Part shown: one piece after another, positions 32,764-41,393 of the stretch
Numbering within the stretch: position 1 is the stretch's first letter
Layout: every line of letters starts with the position of its first letter
The notes under the pieces: model-generated
Told to the model about the DNA's origin: nothing
Database searches by the model: none
Seen by the model: the letters and a program-made list of their open reading frames with translations, nothing else
NCBI GenBank assembly: GCA_006844765.1
Contig: SPJV01000102.1
Coordinates: 21,889 to 85,888, forward strand
Reading direction: 5' to 3'
DNA length: 64,000 bases
Origin: Alphaproteobacteria bacterium
Lineage (GTDB): Bacteria; Pseudomonadota; Alphaproteobacteria; UBA8366; Aestuariispiraceae
Translations under genes and position numbers: made by a program

Positions 32764-34360
32764 TTTTGCCCATCAAAACGCAGGTCTTGCAGGTACCACA
32801 CTCACTCGCCGAGCCATCCTCAGCCCAGACTGGGGTGCGACATGTCCAACACAGATCGACCAACGCCTGTCCCATGTAATCCATTTGCGCCTTCTTGGGG
32901 ATGATCTTCAATTGAAAGAAACGGGGGGCCGGATTTGGATAGCAACTGCCCTGAACACAATTCAGGACATTTTCAAATCTTTCGATCTCACTCGCCCCAA
33001 AATACTCCAACTCCTCTTCAAGACAGGTGCCGGATGTCCAGCGGTCAAAGCCGATGCCCCGATCTACAATCAATGAGCTATGAACGATACCGACCTCAAA
33101 CCCGACAGCCATATCGTCCATTCCAAAGGCACGGAAGCGGGATCGGTCAATCGCGGATTCCGTGTAGATAAAGTCGCGAACCGTCTTTTTTAGATAGTCG
33201 ACAACCACCCTGCAGGCCCGCGCTTCGGCTTCATGACGGCGTTCGATATTAACAAAATGGATATGGTGGGCGACGATCTCATCATCAGACTCCTTCAAGA
33301 GCCTGTAGAGCACATAAACGCTGTCTATGCCCCCTGAGAACATCACCAAGGTTATCTGTTTTCGGCGACTGACGATCACCTGAACATCCGGGGTACGGGT
33401 TTGAACAAGTGTGTCGCGTTTGAAACCCGGCGCTTCCTCAAATGGGTTTTCACCAAGATCATCAGGATAGAACTGGTGCCGTATAACAGGCGGTGTATCC
33501 AAAGGGACGGCCCCGGCATCCAACTCAGTCTGGGGTCCAGCTTCAGCAACCTCTTCTTGCGTTGGGCGGCGGGCCAACAGGATCGGCTGATAGAACCCCG
33601 TTTCTGCAGGATACACCCATTGCAAGTCGACAAAACCTGCATCCCGCGCCATCACCGCAATCTCTTCAACCGGTGTCGCCCGATAGTCAATTTCAACGGA
33701 TCGGCTTTCGACAACATCGCCAAGACCAATTCGAAAATAACGGGTCTTATAATCGCGCGATCGCGGCGTTCCACTCCAGAGCCGTTGTTCCAGGTAGATA
33801 AACTGCCCTCCAGAATCCTTACTCAAGGATGGCATTCCATAGCTCTCATCCGGCTCAGTCGCCATCAGGTGATCGAAATCATGGGTCGACAAGGCAAGAA
33901 CGCCATTGGGGCGTATAAGGTCGAATAGCTTTTTCAGGCACGCTCGTTGCGCGTCATCACTACGGAAATGCGCGAGGAATGTCGTTAGCGCAAGAATACC
34001 ATCTACAGCCTTATTGCCTTCAGGTTCGTACGCCATGAGATCCGCAACATGCAGCGTTCCCTCCAATTTTCTTTCGGACAATAGTGTTTGGGCTGCAGCA
34101 ATCGAACTTTCCGATAGATCGAGTCCAACGACCTCATATTCTTCCAAAGCCAAAGCAGCGCTTGAAAGCCCGGTTCCGCAACCGACATCCAAGACACGAC
34201 CTGTCGGCAAACGAGTGGCCAGTGACTTTCGAATAGTGCCACGGAACAATTCAATCGCTGCATCGCTGTCTCCCCAGAGCGCATTGTACCACTCCGAGAA
34301 CTGATCATAGGACGTGGACAAAACCTTTGATCGAGCCTGGTTGTCACCGCTCTTCGTCAT
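32729..34360 (-). CDS. Fusion: SAM methyltransferase + QueC-like PP-loop domain
   Basis: A 543-residue two-domain protein. Residues ~20-290 are a class I methyltransferase (VLDVGCGTGLSSAALAL, VGLDLSESSIAAAQ). Residues ~330-543 form an adenine-nucleotide alpha-hydrolase (PP-loop) domain with VMFSGGIDSVYVL and a C-terminal four-Cys zinc site (CWTC...CGTCKTC). The HFVNIERRHEAEARA segment also recalls 7-cyano-7-deazaguanine synthase (QueC). Its start overlaps the stop of the type I secretion adaptor gene by ATGA, so it is produced together with the exporter. It may modify a nucleobase, an exported peptide or a sugar-like compound. I know no named family for this fusion. Confidence 0.7.
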   Translation of the reverse strand: MTKSGDNQARSKVLSTSYDQFSEWYNALWGDSDAAIELFRGTIRKSLATRLPTGRVLDVGCGTGLSSAALALEEYEVVGLDLSESSIAAAQTLLSERKLEGTLHVADLMAYEPEGNKAVDGILALTTFLAHFRSDDAQRACLKKLFDLIRPNGVLALSTHDFDHLMATEPDESYGMPSLSKDSGGQFIYLEQRLWSGTPRSRDYKTRYFRIGLGDVVESRSVEIDYRATPVEEIAVMARDAGFVDLQWVYPAETGFYQPILLARRPTQEEVAEAGPQTELDAGAVPLDTPPVIRHQFYPDDLGENPFEEAPGFKRDTLVQTRTPDVQVIVSRRKQITLVMFSGGIDSVYVLYRLLKESDDEIVAHHIHFVNIERRHEAEARACRVVVDYLKKTVRDFIYTESAIDRSRFRAFGMDDMAVGFEVGIVHSSLIVDRGIGFDRWTSGTCLEEELEYFGASEIERFENVLNCVQGSCYPNPAPRFFQLKIIPKKAQMDYMGQALVDLCWTCRTPVWAEDGSASECGTCKTCVLMGKIRRGEQTIAQR

Positions 34361-35859
34361 CGCTCGCGTCCGGCCTCATCCCGATATCGGAGGAGTGGGG
34401 AGAACAGGAACTCAATGATCCGACGCTTACCGGTCTTCACCTCAACAGAGACAGACATTCCTGGTGTCAAAGTAACGTCTTCCCCTTTCACGGTAATAAA
34501 GGTCTTATCGAGGGAAACACGGGTATCATAGACAGGCCCTAAATTTTCATCATCAATCGCATCGCCGGACATATGCAGCACTTCGCCATCAATCGTGCCG
34601 TACTTTGTGAATTGGAAGGAATCGACCTTAATCTCGACCGGTTGTCCTGCTTGAACCCAGCCTTTGTCCTTGTTCAGGACCTGTGCCCGAATTTCCAGTG
34701 GTGCATCTTGCGGCACCAAATAGGCGAGCGGTTCAGCAGGCGTAACGACTCCCCCAACCGTGTGCACAGCCAATTGCTGGATGGTCCCGTCGACCGGCGC
34801 AATCAGACGATGCTGGCTTTCTCGCTTTTCCGCCTTACGCAGGGCCAAATCGGTTTGTTCGAAAGTCTTTTGCGCTTCCAACAATTGCGCATAGGCATCG
34901 CGCTCCGTATCAGCCCGTAACTTGCCCATCTCCTTTCGGGCTGCCTCGATAGAGGCATCAATCTCACGACGACGTTGCTTTTGGATAAGGATGTCCTGTT
35001 GCGATTCGATCAATAAGGTCCGCACCTCTAGCCATTGCGGTTTCGGCGTCACCCCTTTGTCCAAAAGCTTCTTGAGCGCTTGTTCGCGTTCTTCGACCAG
35101 CGGCAGAGTTTGACGGAGTTTCTGAAGCTCCGCATCAACGCCGGCGCGTTCTGCCTCCCGCCGCGCCATATCCGCCTCCAGGGCCTGCATCTGCGCCTCA
35201 AAGGCAAAGATGTCACTTTCCAGGCGGCGACTATTCATACTGACCAAAGTCTCCGGCGCCTCGTTGGGTGGTGAAAATCCGAACTCCGCACCGGCCAAGA
35301 CACCGATGAATGCCTCCAGTCGCGCCATCTCAACAGCAGCTTCAACGCGCTCACGGATCATTTGATCCTTATCGACCTCGCTGTCGGTGGGGTCGAGTTC
35401 CACCAGCACCTCACCGGCGCGGACAAATTGGCCATCTCGAATATGAATCGCCCGGACTGTTCCCGTTTCCAGCGGCTGAATAATTTTGACGCCGCCCGCC
35501 GGAATAATTTTCCCCGTCGCAACCGCAACAATATCCACTTCGCCAATGGTCGCCCAGGTAATCGCGATTAGAAAGAATGCCCCGAGCGACAGTGCTATTG
35601 CACGACCGGCTGGGTTCGCCGGCGTTTCCAAAATTTCCAGGGCTGCCGGTAAAAACTCACGCTCTTCGCCCGTCGGCCGTGCAGGTCTTGCCGCTCCCGC
35701 TTGATCGTCCTGCGCGACAGTCTCCGCCCCTTGACCCTGCAAGTGTGGAGGTGGGGCTGCCTCGCTATTCGGTGCAGGGGGCGACCCGGGTTTCGCTTCC
35801 GAAGCCGGCACCTTCTTCGGTTCGATCCGACCGATAGGCTGACCGTCACTCGGTGCCAT
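34357..35859 (-). CDS. HlyD family type I secretion periplasmic adaptor
   Basis: A 500-residue membrane-fusion protein that links an ABC exporter to an outer-membrane channel. The N-terminal ~85 residues are Pro/Ala/Glu-rich and cytoplasmic; one membrane helix follows (GRAIALSLGAFFLIAITWA). Next come the lipoyl half IVAVATGKIIPAGGVKIIQP, long coiled-coil hairpins (about 160-330, Glu/Arg/Gln-rich) and the second lipoyl/beta-barrel part with LIAPVDGTIQQLAVHTVGGVV. The gene overlaps the ABC gene by 14 bases upstream and the methyltransferase fusion by four bases downstream. No TolC-type channel is in the window. Confidence 0.92.
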   Translation of the reverse strand: MAPSDGQPIGRIEPKKVPASEAKPGSPPAPNSEAAPPPHLQGQGAETVAQDDQAGAARPARPTGEEREFLPAALEILETPANPAGRAIALSLGAFFLIAITWATIGEVDIVAVATGKIIPAGGVKIIQPLETGTVRAIHIRDGQFVRAGEVLVELDPTDSEVDKDQMIRERVEAAVEMARLEAFIGVLAGAEFGFSPPNEAPETLVSMNSRRLESDIFAFEAQMQALEADMARREAERAGVDAELQKLRQTLPLVEEREQALKKLLDKGVTPKPQWLEVRTLLIESQQDILIQKQRRREIDASIEAARKEMGKLRADTERDAYAQLLEAQKTFEQTDLALRKAEKRESQHRLIAPVDGTIQQLAVHTVGGVVTPAEPLAYLVPQDAPLEIRAQVLNKDKGWVQAGQPVEIKVDSFQFTKYGTIDGEVLHMSGDAIDDENLGPVYDTRVSLDKTFITVKGEDVTLTPGMSVSVEVKTGKRRIIEFLFSPLLRYRDEAGRER

Positions 35860-38047
35860 CGGCTATCTCCCCAGCTTGTATGCGCCACAACGTTGCATAA
35901 CGACCATCACTCTTTAGCAATTCATCATGCGTTCCGTCTTCGACCACCTCACCCTTATCGACAGAAATAATACGATCTGCCGTTCGCACCGTTGAGAGAC
36001 GGTGAGCGATGATGATCACCGTCCTTCCCTTACAGATTTCACGCATATTGGTTTGAATGACTCGCTCGGATTCATAATCAAGCGCACTGGTCGCTTCATC
36101 CAAAATCAAGATGCGCGGATCCCCCATCAAAGCACGCGCAATCGCGATGCGCTGGCGCTGTCCGCCCGACAGATTTGATCCCCGCTCTCCAACCTGGGTA
36201 TCATAGCCTTCAGCCAATTCGCAGATAAAATCATGGGCACCGGCAGTCTTTGCTGCTGAGACCACGCGCTCCATCGGAATGCCAGGATCGGAAAGGGCGA
36301 TATTCTCACGAACAGTTCGGTTGAATAGCAGGTTCTCCTGCAATACGACCCCGACTTGCCGCCTTAACCAGGCGGTGTCCACCATGGCAAGATCAACACC
36401 ATCGACCAATACCCGACCGCTTTCCGGCACATACATCCTCTGCACGAGCTTTGTCAGCGTCGACTTTCCCGAGCCGGAAGGACCAACAACGCCGATAACC
36501 TGTCCGCACGGTATGTCGATTGAAACACGTCGCAACACCTCTGGCAGATCGGGCCGATAGCGGAAGGTCACATTTTCGAATCTGATTTCACCATCAATGC
36601 TCTTCAAAGTCGCGCGGTTTGGATTATGTGCCGGCTCTCGGGGGGCGTTTAGAACGTCCCCCAGACGATCAATCGAAATCCGGGCTTGTTGAAAATCGTT
36701 CCAAAGTTGCGCTAACCGAAGGATTGGACCGGTCACACGACCAGACAACATGTTGAAGGCAACCAGTTGACCGACACTCAGTTCGCCTTCAACCACGGAC
36801 AATGCTCCAAGATAGAGCGTCAAAGCCATGGTGATCTTACTAATCAATTGCGTCAGGTTACCGGCAATGTTGCCCAGATTGGCCGCCCGGAAACTGGAGC
36901 GGACATAAGCGGCGAGGAGTTCTTCCCACCGGCGCTGTGACTGCGGCTCTACCGCAAGAGCCTTCAGTGTTTCGACACCTGTCACATTCTCTACCAGGAA
37001 GGCCTGGCTGGCGGCTCCTCGTTGGAATTTTTCCTCCACCCGCGCACGAAGGATGGGTGTGACGAAGAAAGCCAGCGTGATGTAAAACGGAATGGACCCG
37101 AGCACGACCATCGTTAAGAGCGGGCTGAAATGCCACATCACAAAAAAGAAGATCACGGTGAAGAACAAATCCATCACCAGCGTCAACGCAGACCCAGTGA
37201 TAAAGTTCCGGATGTTTTCGAGTTCCCGGACACGCGCGACAGTCTGCCCGACCTGGCGAGCCTCAAAATACGCGATGGGAAGCCCCATCAAGTGGTCAAA
37301 CAGTTTTGCACCAAGTTCCACATCAATTCGGTTTGTCGTATGGGCAAAGATATACGTCCTCAACAGTCCCATGAGGACTTCAAAGACCGACACGACGACA
37401 AGCCCGAAGACCAATACATCAAGCGTCGTTAAACCCCTGTGGACAAGGACCTTGTCGATCACAACCTGAAAGAACAGCGGTGAGATCAATCCAAAGCATT
37501 GCAGGAAGAACGAGGCCACCAACACCTCAGAAAACAACCGTTTATACTTCAGAACGGGAGGGACGAACCAACTGATATCGAACTTGGACCCCCTGCCGAA
37601 CATCTTCGCACGGCGTGACGCAAGGATGACACGACCAGTCCAACGCGATTCAAAATCCGCCTGCTCTACCGCGATGACCTTACCGGCAATCGGATCTTGG
37701 ATAAGCATCTTGCCTTCCCGGATCCCCCCGATCAGCACAAAGGTTGGGTCGCCATCTGGTTCCGCAGGCGCAATTTCAGCAATCGCCGGCATCGATGTCG
37801 AGCCAAGCTTCTTCCAGTTTGATTTCAGAATTCGAGCCTTGAGCTCCAAACGTCGGGCGGCGCGCAAAAGCGTTTCCGCATCCATAGGGCGTCCGGGTTC
37901 GGCATATTGGTGCCGCAACTGACCGACATCGCCCGGCAAATCAAACATCCGCAACATGGTAACAAGGCAAAGAGCGCCCGTATCCGGCGCCTCCTCTTCA
38001 GCACCCGTCCCACCCGGATCAATTGTTGCAGTTGTATCGGAACTCAA
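35846..38047 (-). CDS. Type I secretion ABC transporter, HlyB-like, with inactive C39-like domain
   Basis: A 733-residue exporter of peptidase-containing type. The N-terminal ~130 residues match the C39 fold but lack the catalytic Cys (DTGALCL where active enzymes have DCGxxCL) and the His (PTFVLI). It is thus a C39-like docking domain, as in haemolysin exporters, used for unfolded substrates with C-terminal signals. A six-helix membrane domain follows, then the ATPase with Walker A GPSGSGKST (about 520), signature LSGGQRQR (about 628) and Walker B ILILDEATSALD. TTG 38047 is the apparent start. It lies just downstream of a broken secreted-protease gene. Confidence 0.92.
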   Translation of the reverse strand: MSSDTTATIDPGGTGAEEEAPDTGALCLVTMLRMFDLPGDVGQLRHQYAEPGRPMDAETLLRAARRLELKARILKSNWKKLGSTSMPAIAEIAPAEPDGDPTFVLIGGIREGKMLIQDPIAGKVIAVEQADFESRWTGRVILASRRAKMFGRGSKFDISWFVPPVLKYKRLFSEVLVASFFLQCFGLISPLFFQVVIDKVLVHRGLTTLDVLVFGLVVVSVFEVLMGLLRTYIFAHTTNRIDVELGAKLFDHLMGLPIAYFEARQVGQTVARVRELENIRNFITGSALTLVMDLFFTVIFFFVMWHFSPLLTMVVLGSIPFYITLAFFVTPILRARVEEKFQRGAASQAFLVENVTGVETLKALAVEPQSQRRWEELLAAYVRSSFRAANLGNIAGNLTQLISKITMALTLYLGALSVVEGELSVGQLVAFNMLSGRVTGPILRLAQLWNDFQQARISIDRLGDVLNAPREPAHNPNRATLKSIDGEIRFENVTFRYRPDLPEVLRRVSIDIPCGQVIGVVGPSGSGKSTLTKLVQRMYVPESGRVLVDGVDLAMVDTAWLRRQVGVVLQENLLFNRTVRENIALSDPGIPMERVVSAAKTAGAHDFICELAEGYDTQVGERGSNLSGGQRQRIAIARALMGDPRILILDEATSALDYESERVIQTNMREICKGRTVIIIAHRLSTVRTADRIISVDKGEVVEDGTHDELLKSDGRYATLWRIQAGEIADGTE

Positions 38048-38137
38048 AACTGCTAACCCCGCAGTAGAAATATTTAGCGCTTCGTCGCCTACAGGTTAGC
38101 AAACCGACGGAATTCTACAATCCTGACAGGAATCCAG

Positions 38138-38656
38138 CCTATCCGCCGCTCGACCAGTAATCACCAGACCCGACAGCAATTTTTGAGTAGTCGTCTTCAT
38201 TTTCAGGTGCAGGCATCACACTATCACCAACCCCTGCATTGCTTGGCTGAGCCATAGCAGAGGCGAGCTGTTGAGCAGCAGTTGCAGTGGGATCAGAGAG
38301 TCATTATTGACGCCATCCCAGTCTAGATCAGAGCGGAGGCTACCGACCAAGTCCGGGTGATTGGGATCAATACCCTCGTCAACCACGCCGACTTTAACCC
38401 CGCGCCCCTGATAATCATCCCACACCGTGGTGACATTCATATCGGTCGCCGGGTTCGACGTATTCAGCAAATGCCACTGACGGGAAAATTCGCTATCGCC
38501 GGGGGTCAACTGCGCAGTGACATCCCCTGTCTCACCAATCTGCGGCTCGATCACAGGTGTCCCCACAGAGGATATGGAAGACGGCAAGGAACCCCCGGCG
38601 AGCGTTACGTTCGCCGGCGCGTCATCCATGACCTCTTCCACCTCACGATCAGACAT
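38138..38656 (-). pseudogene. Secreted subtilisin-like protease (S8) with internal deletion, probable T1SS substrate
   Basis: From ATG 38656 a frame encodes a S8 protease N-terminus: FSRQWHLLNTS, LNTSNPATDMNVTTVWDDYQ and the catalytic-Asp motif GVKVGVVDEGIDPNHPDL. It goes off frame at about 38295-38305, and the His and Ser parts are missing. In a shifted frame, directly after, a C-terminal tail reads AAQQLASAMAQPSNAGVGDS and ends ...YWSSGG* at 38138. LxxAMA-type tails are common in type I secretion signals. The rest of a much longer gene seems to have been lost in one deletion, leaving both ends. The exporter gene follows by 90 bases. Confidence 0.72.
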
Positions 38657-39144
38657 TGCTGACCCCACCCAAAACCGGTCGCCATGGGTTATCACCCAGG
38701 GAAACCGGAACATGCATCAGCGCATTTTCAGCCAATGCGTCATTCCAAAAACCATACCCCACGTCACAACCTCCCAAACCAGGTAAAAATTGCTTGGTAG
38801 TAACTGAGGCCCCTCCAACTCATCCAACTATCAACTTACCGAAAACTGCCGCCCCGAGAAGCGCGACCACTCATCGCTTACGCAAGGTTTCGGCCATCCT
38901 ACAGAACAAATCATGCCATGAGAATGTGGCAGAAATCTGTCTACAATCACCAGTACAACATAAAATACGCCCACTCAACATCCGCGAGACGCCTCGCCTG
39001 GAAGAGCGGTGCATCCATGGATAGCATACTATAACGATTCTCGCACAATCGCGCTAGTAGTATTTGCACAGGCCAGCCCTTGCGAACAAAGGCTCGCCCA
39101 TTCTTCCAAAACACAAGTTACAATCGTGTTAGATTTTTTTTAAA
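38657..39144. other. Intergenic region, nothing recognised
   Basis: This is the 488-base stretch upstream of the protease remnant. It is lower in GC than its surroundings. It presumably holds the promoter of the secretion operon near its left end. No credible coding frame, RNA gene or clear terminator is visible; T-rich DNA lies at the right end, next to the stop of the SDR gene. Confidence 0.4.
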
Positions 39145-39906
39145 TTATCGCGGTGCTAGCCGGACGGCGCTGTCCAGGCGGACCACTTCACCATTCATGA
39201 TCGCATTTTGGATCATATGGAGGGCGAGGCTGGCATATTCGTCCGGACGCCCGAATCGGCTTGGAAACGGCAGGGTTGCGGCGAGGCTATCTTGAACCTC
39301 TTGCGGCATGCCCAACAGCATCGGTGTGCCAAAGAGCCCCGGCGCAATTGCGTTAACGCGAATGCCTGCCTTGGCGAATTCACGGGCCGCCGGAAGCGTC
39401 ATGCCGACAACACCGCCTTTGGACGCCGAATAAGCGGCCTGCCCGATCTGTCCTTCATAGGCTGCGACCGATGCCGTGTTGATCACCACACCGCGCTCCC
39501 CATCATCATTTGCCTCACGCGATTGCATGTCGGCTGCACAGAGACGCATCATGTTGAAGGTGCCGATCAGATTAACTTGGATGACCTTGCTGAAGGCATC
39601 CAGGGACTGCGGTCCATCGCGCCCGACAATCCGACCGGCAGGCGCGATACCCGCGCAGTTCACATTGATCGCGCAGGCACCATGCGCGTCTCTTGCCGCA
39701 GCAACCGCCGCTTCCGCGCTTTCCGCGCTGGAGACATCACAACGAAGCGCCACACCGCCGATATCCGAAGCAACAGCCTGAAGTTTCTCTTCCGCCAGAT
39801 CGAGGCAGGCAACCTTTGCCCCTGCCGATGCGAGGGCGCGGGCAACGCCTTCTCCCAAGCCTGAAGCCGCACCCGTGACGATGGCGGGTAATCCGCTGAT
39901 ATCCAT
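39145..39906 (-). CDS. SDR family oxidoreductase, 3-hydroxyacyl-CoA dehydrogenase type II-like
   Basis: A 253-residue classical short-chain dehydrogenase. The nucleotide-binding motif is VTGAASGLGEGVARAL, followed by Asp in ACLDLAEEK, which points to NAD rather than NADP. The catalytic Ser is in INTASVAAYEGQ, with Tyr-Lys in AAYSASKGGVVGM. The downstream motif VNAIAPGLFGTPML and the C-terminal region match 3-hydroxyacyl-CoA dehydrogenase type II (HSD17B10-like), so a beta-oxidation or related role is likely. It is followed closely in the same direction by nothing related; the NnrU gene is upstream. Confidence 0.88.
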   Translation of the reverse strand: MDISGLPAIVTGAASGLGEGVARALASAGAKVACLDLAEEKLQAVASDIGGVALRCDVSSAESAEAAVAAARDAHGACAINVNCAGIAPAGRIVGRDGPQSLDAFSKVIQVNLIGTFNMMRLCAADMQSREANDDGERGVVINTASVAAYEGQIGQAAYSASKGGVVGMTLPAAREFAKAGIRVNAIAPGLFGTPMLLGMPQEVQDSLAATLPFPSRFGRPDEYASLALHMIQNAIMNGEVVRLDSAVRLAPR

Positions 39907-39943
39907 TTTATGATTTCCTTAAGTCTGTCTGAATGCCGGGCTG

Positions 39944-40639
39944 TCAGTTGGGTATCACAGGGACACCGGCGAACCAAGCATGTCCGTAGACCAACCCCGC
40001 ATAGACCGCCAAGCCACCCGCCAAGCGCCACAAGCCGATCCCGCTCCAGTCAATTTTCACACGTCCCTGGATCGCGGCAAGAAAGGGAATGACACTGGTC
40101 GACAAGGCAATCGGTCCCCATGCGGCGCCCATGATTTGGGCCCGGCGATAGTCGATATGAAGCATGCCGCCGATACTCAGAACAACAATGCCTCCCATCA
40201 AGATAATCGAGGCAAGATCACCATTCGCAACCAAATGAGACGCGCCCCACAGAGTGGTGCCGACCAACATCGGATGGCGGGTGACTGTTGAGATTCCCTG
40301 CACAGGGGCTGGATCGTCGGCAGCTTTGTCGCCGCCAACAGCCGTCGGCAAACGTGACGTAACGGAGCAGAAAAGCAGCAAAACCGCGAAGGGCATGGCG
40401 ATATGCGGTACCATCATATGCGATGGCGCTATAGACCAAATTTCCTCGTAAGGAGCCGCGCCATAAGCAACAATCGCCCATGCGAGAGATGCCCCGGCAA
40501 CAAGGCTATAAAGGCCCATGAAACCGCCCGACCCCAGCTTATCCGCTAGCACGCTGCGAACAACCGGGCTCGATAACAAGAAATGCGCACCGACAAAGAT
40601 TGCCATCGCCAGCGCCAGGTTCCCAATTTCTCCACTCAT
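39944..40639 (-). CDS. NnrU family membrane protein
   Basis: A 231-residue protein with six predicted membrane helices. Opening residues GNLALAMAIFVGAHFLLSS and the central VTRHPMLVGTTLWGASHLVANGD (cut for length at the helix) are the NnrU/isoprenylcysteine methyltransferase-like signature, with conserved RHP and H residues. NnrU was named from denitrification clusters; several homologues act in carotenoid isomerisation (Z-ISO). No nitrogen-oxide or carotenoid genes lie nearby. It is separated from the SDR gene by 37 bases and may be co-transcribed with it. Confidence 0.85.
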   Translation of the reverse strand: MSGEIGNLALAMAIFVGAHFLLSSPVVRSVLADKLGSGGFMGLYSLVAGASLAWAIVAYGAAPYEEIWSIAPSHMMVPHIAMPFAVLLLFCSVTSRLPTAVGGDKAADDPAPVQGISTVTRHPMLVGTTLWGASHLVANGDLASIILMGGIVVLSIGGMLHIDYRRAQIMGAAWGPIALSTSVIPFLAAIQGRVKIDWSGIGLWRLAGGLAVYAGLVYGHAWFAGVPVIPN

Positions 40640-40730
40640 CCCGCCTCCAGTGCCGCGCCAATTGTCGCGGTCGTCATTTATCCTTTGTGCTTATATGGAC
40701 AGCCCAGGCTAGAAAATCCATAGTGGAAGC

Positions 40731-41054
40731 ATGACATTGAAAACTCTCCTCCGTCGGACCTTTATCGGCCGGCCCGTTCCTGTCACGGAAGATATCCAAG
40801 ATCGCATTCTCCGGGTCCTCCAAGACCGTGGCGTTGCAGCGATGTCCGACATCGCAGATCTGATCATGAGCGATCTTCCAGACGATGTGCGAGATCGGGA
40901 ATTGACACAAGCAGCCCAAATCCTGGTAAATCGTCGTCAAATCGAAGCACGGGCCATAGATGGACTGGAAGCCGGACGGACAATTGATCCGGTTCACGCC
41001 ACAGGCCCGCTGCGATTGACGATTTTACCCAGCGCGGAAAGCCGGACCCAATGA
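40731..41054 (+). CDS. Hypothetical protein, small alpha/beta
   Basis: A 107-residue protein I do not recognise. It is soluble and slightly acidic. Residues about 18-75 are predicted to form several helices that could be a winged helix (VTEDIQDRILRVLQDRGVA, then a TQAAQILVNRRQIEARAI segment). Its last codons overlap the next gene start (ATGA at 41051), so it is probably made with the DUF3253 protein. The pair of small helical proteins suggests a complex or a regulatory role. Confidence 0.65.
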   Translation: MTLKTLLRRTFIGRPVPVTEDIQDRILRVLQDRGVAAMSDIADLIMSDLPDDVRDRELTQAAQILVNRRQIEARAIDGLEAGRTIDPVHATGPLRLTILPSAESRTQ

Positions 41055-41383
41055 GCGACGATAATAGCACCGACAATAAAGAAGCTGCTGCAGACTCCCT
41101 TGACCCAATTGCCCAAGCCATTCTCTCTTCCTTGCGAGAGGCAGCAGCCGGGAATGGACGCCCGGTCAACCCGGATGCCGTAGCGCGCGACTTGGATCGG
41201 GCAAGCCGCAAGCCGAGCGACACGAGCCCGCCGCGCCCGGATCGTTACCGACGTGCGGTTAAACAACAAGCAATCCATCTGGCCCGAACAGGCCGCATCG
41301 AGATCCTGAGAAGCGGCAAGCCCGTCGACCCCAATGACTTCAAGGGCGTCTGGCGAATGCGTCTTCCAGTCGACGCGGGCTGA
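41051..41383 (+). CDS. DUF3253 family protein
   Basis: A 110-residue protein. An acidic, unstructured start (~18 residues) is followed by the DUF3253 pattern. That pattern comprises a helix with LDPIAQAILSSLREAAAGNG, a VNPDAVARDLD segment, RRAVKQQAIHLARTGRIEIL, then a strand pair ending GKPVDPNDFKGVWRMRLP. DUF3253 resembles a winged-helix domain and its function is not established. It is coupled by ATGA to the preceding small gene, and 10 bases separate it from the EamA gene. Confidence 0.75.
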   Translation: MSDDNSTDNKEAAADSLDPIAQAILSSLREAAAGNGRPVNPDAVARDLDRASRKPSDTSPPRPDRYRRAVKQQAIHLARTGRIEILRSGKPVDPNDFKGVWRMRLPVDAG

Positions 41384-41393
41384 GTTCAGCCTG

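Noticed and set aside
35846..38047. Missing catalytic Cys in the N-terminal C39-like domain of the exporter as a mutation
   Set aside because: HlyB-type exporters of large unfolded proteins have a C39-like domain without catalytic activity; this matches the lost protease substrate.
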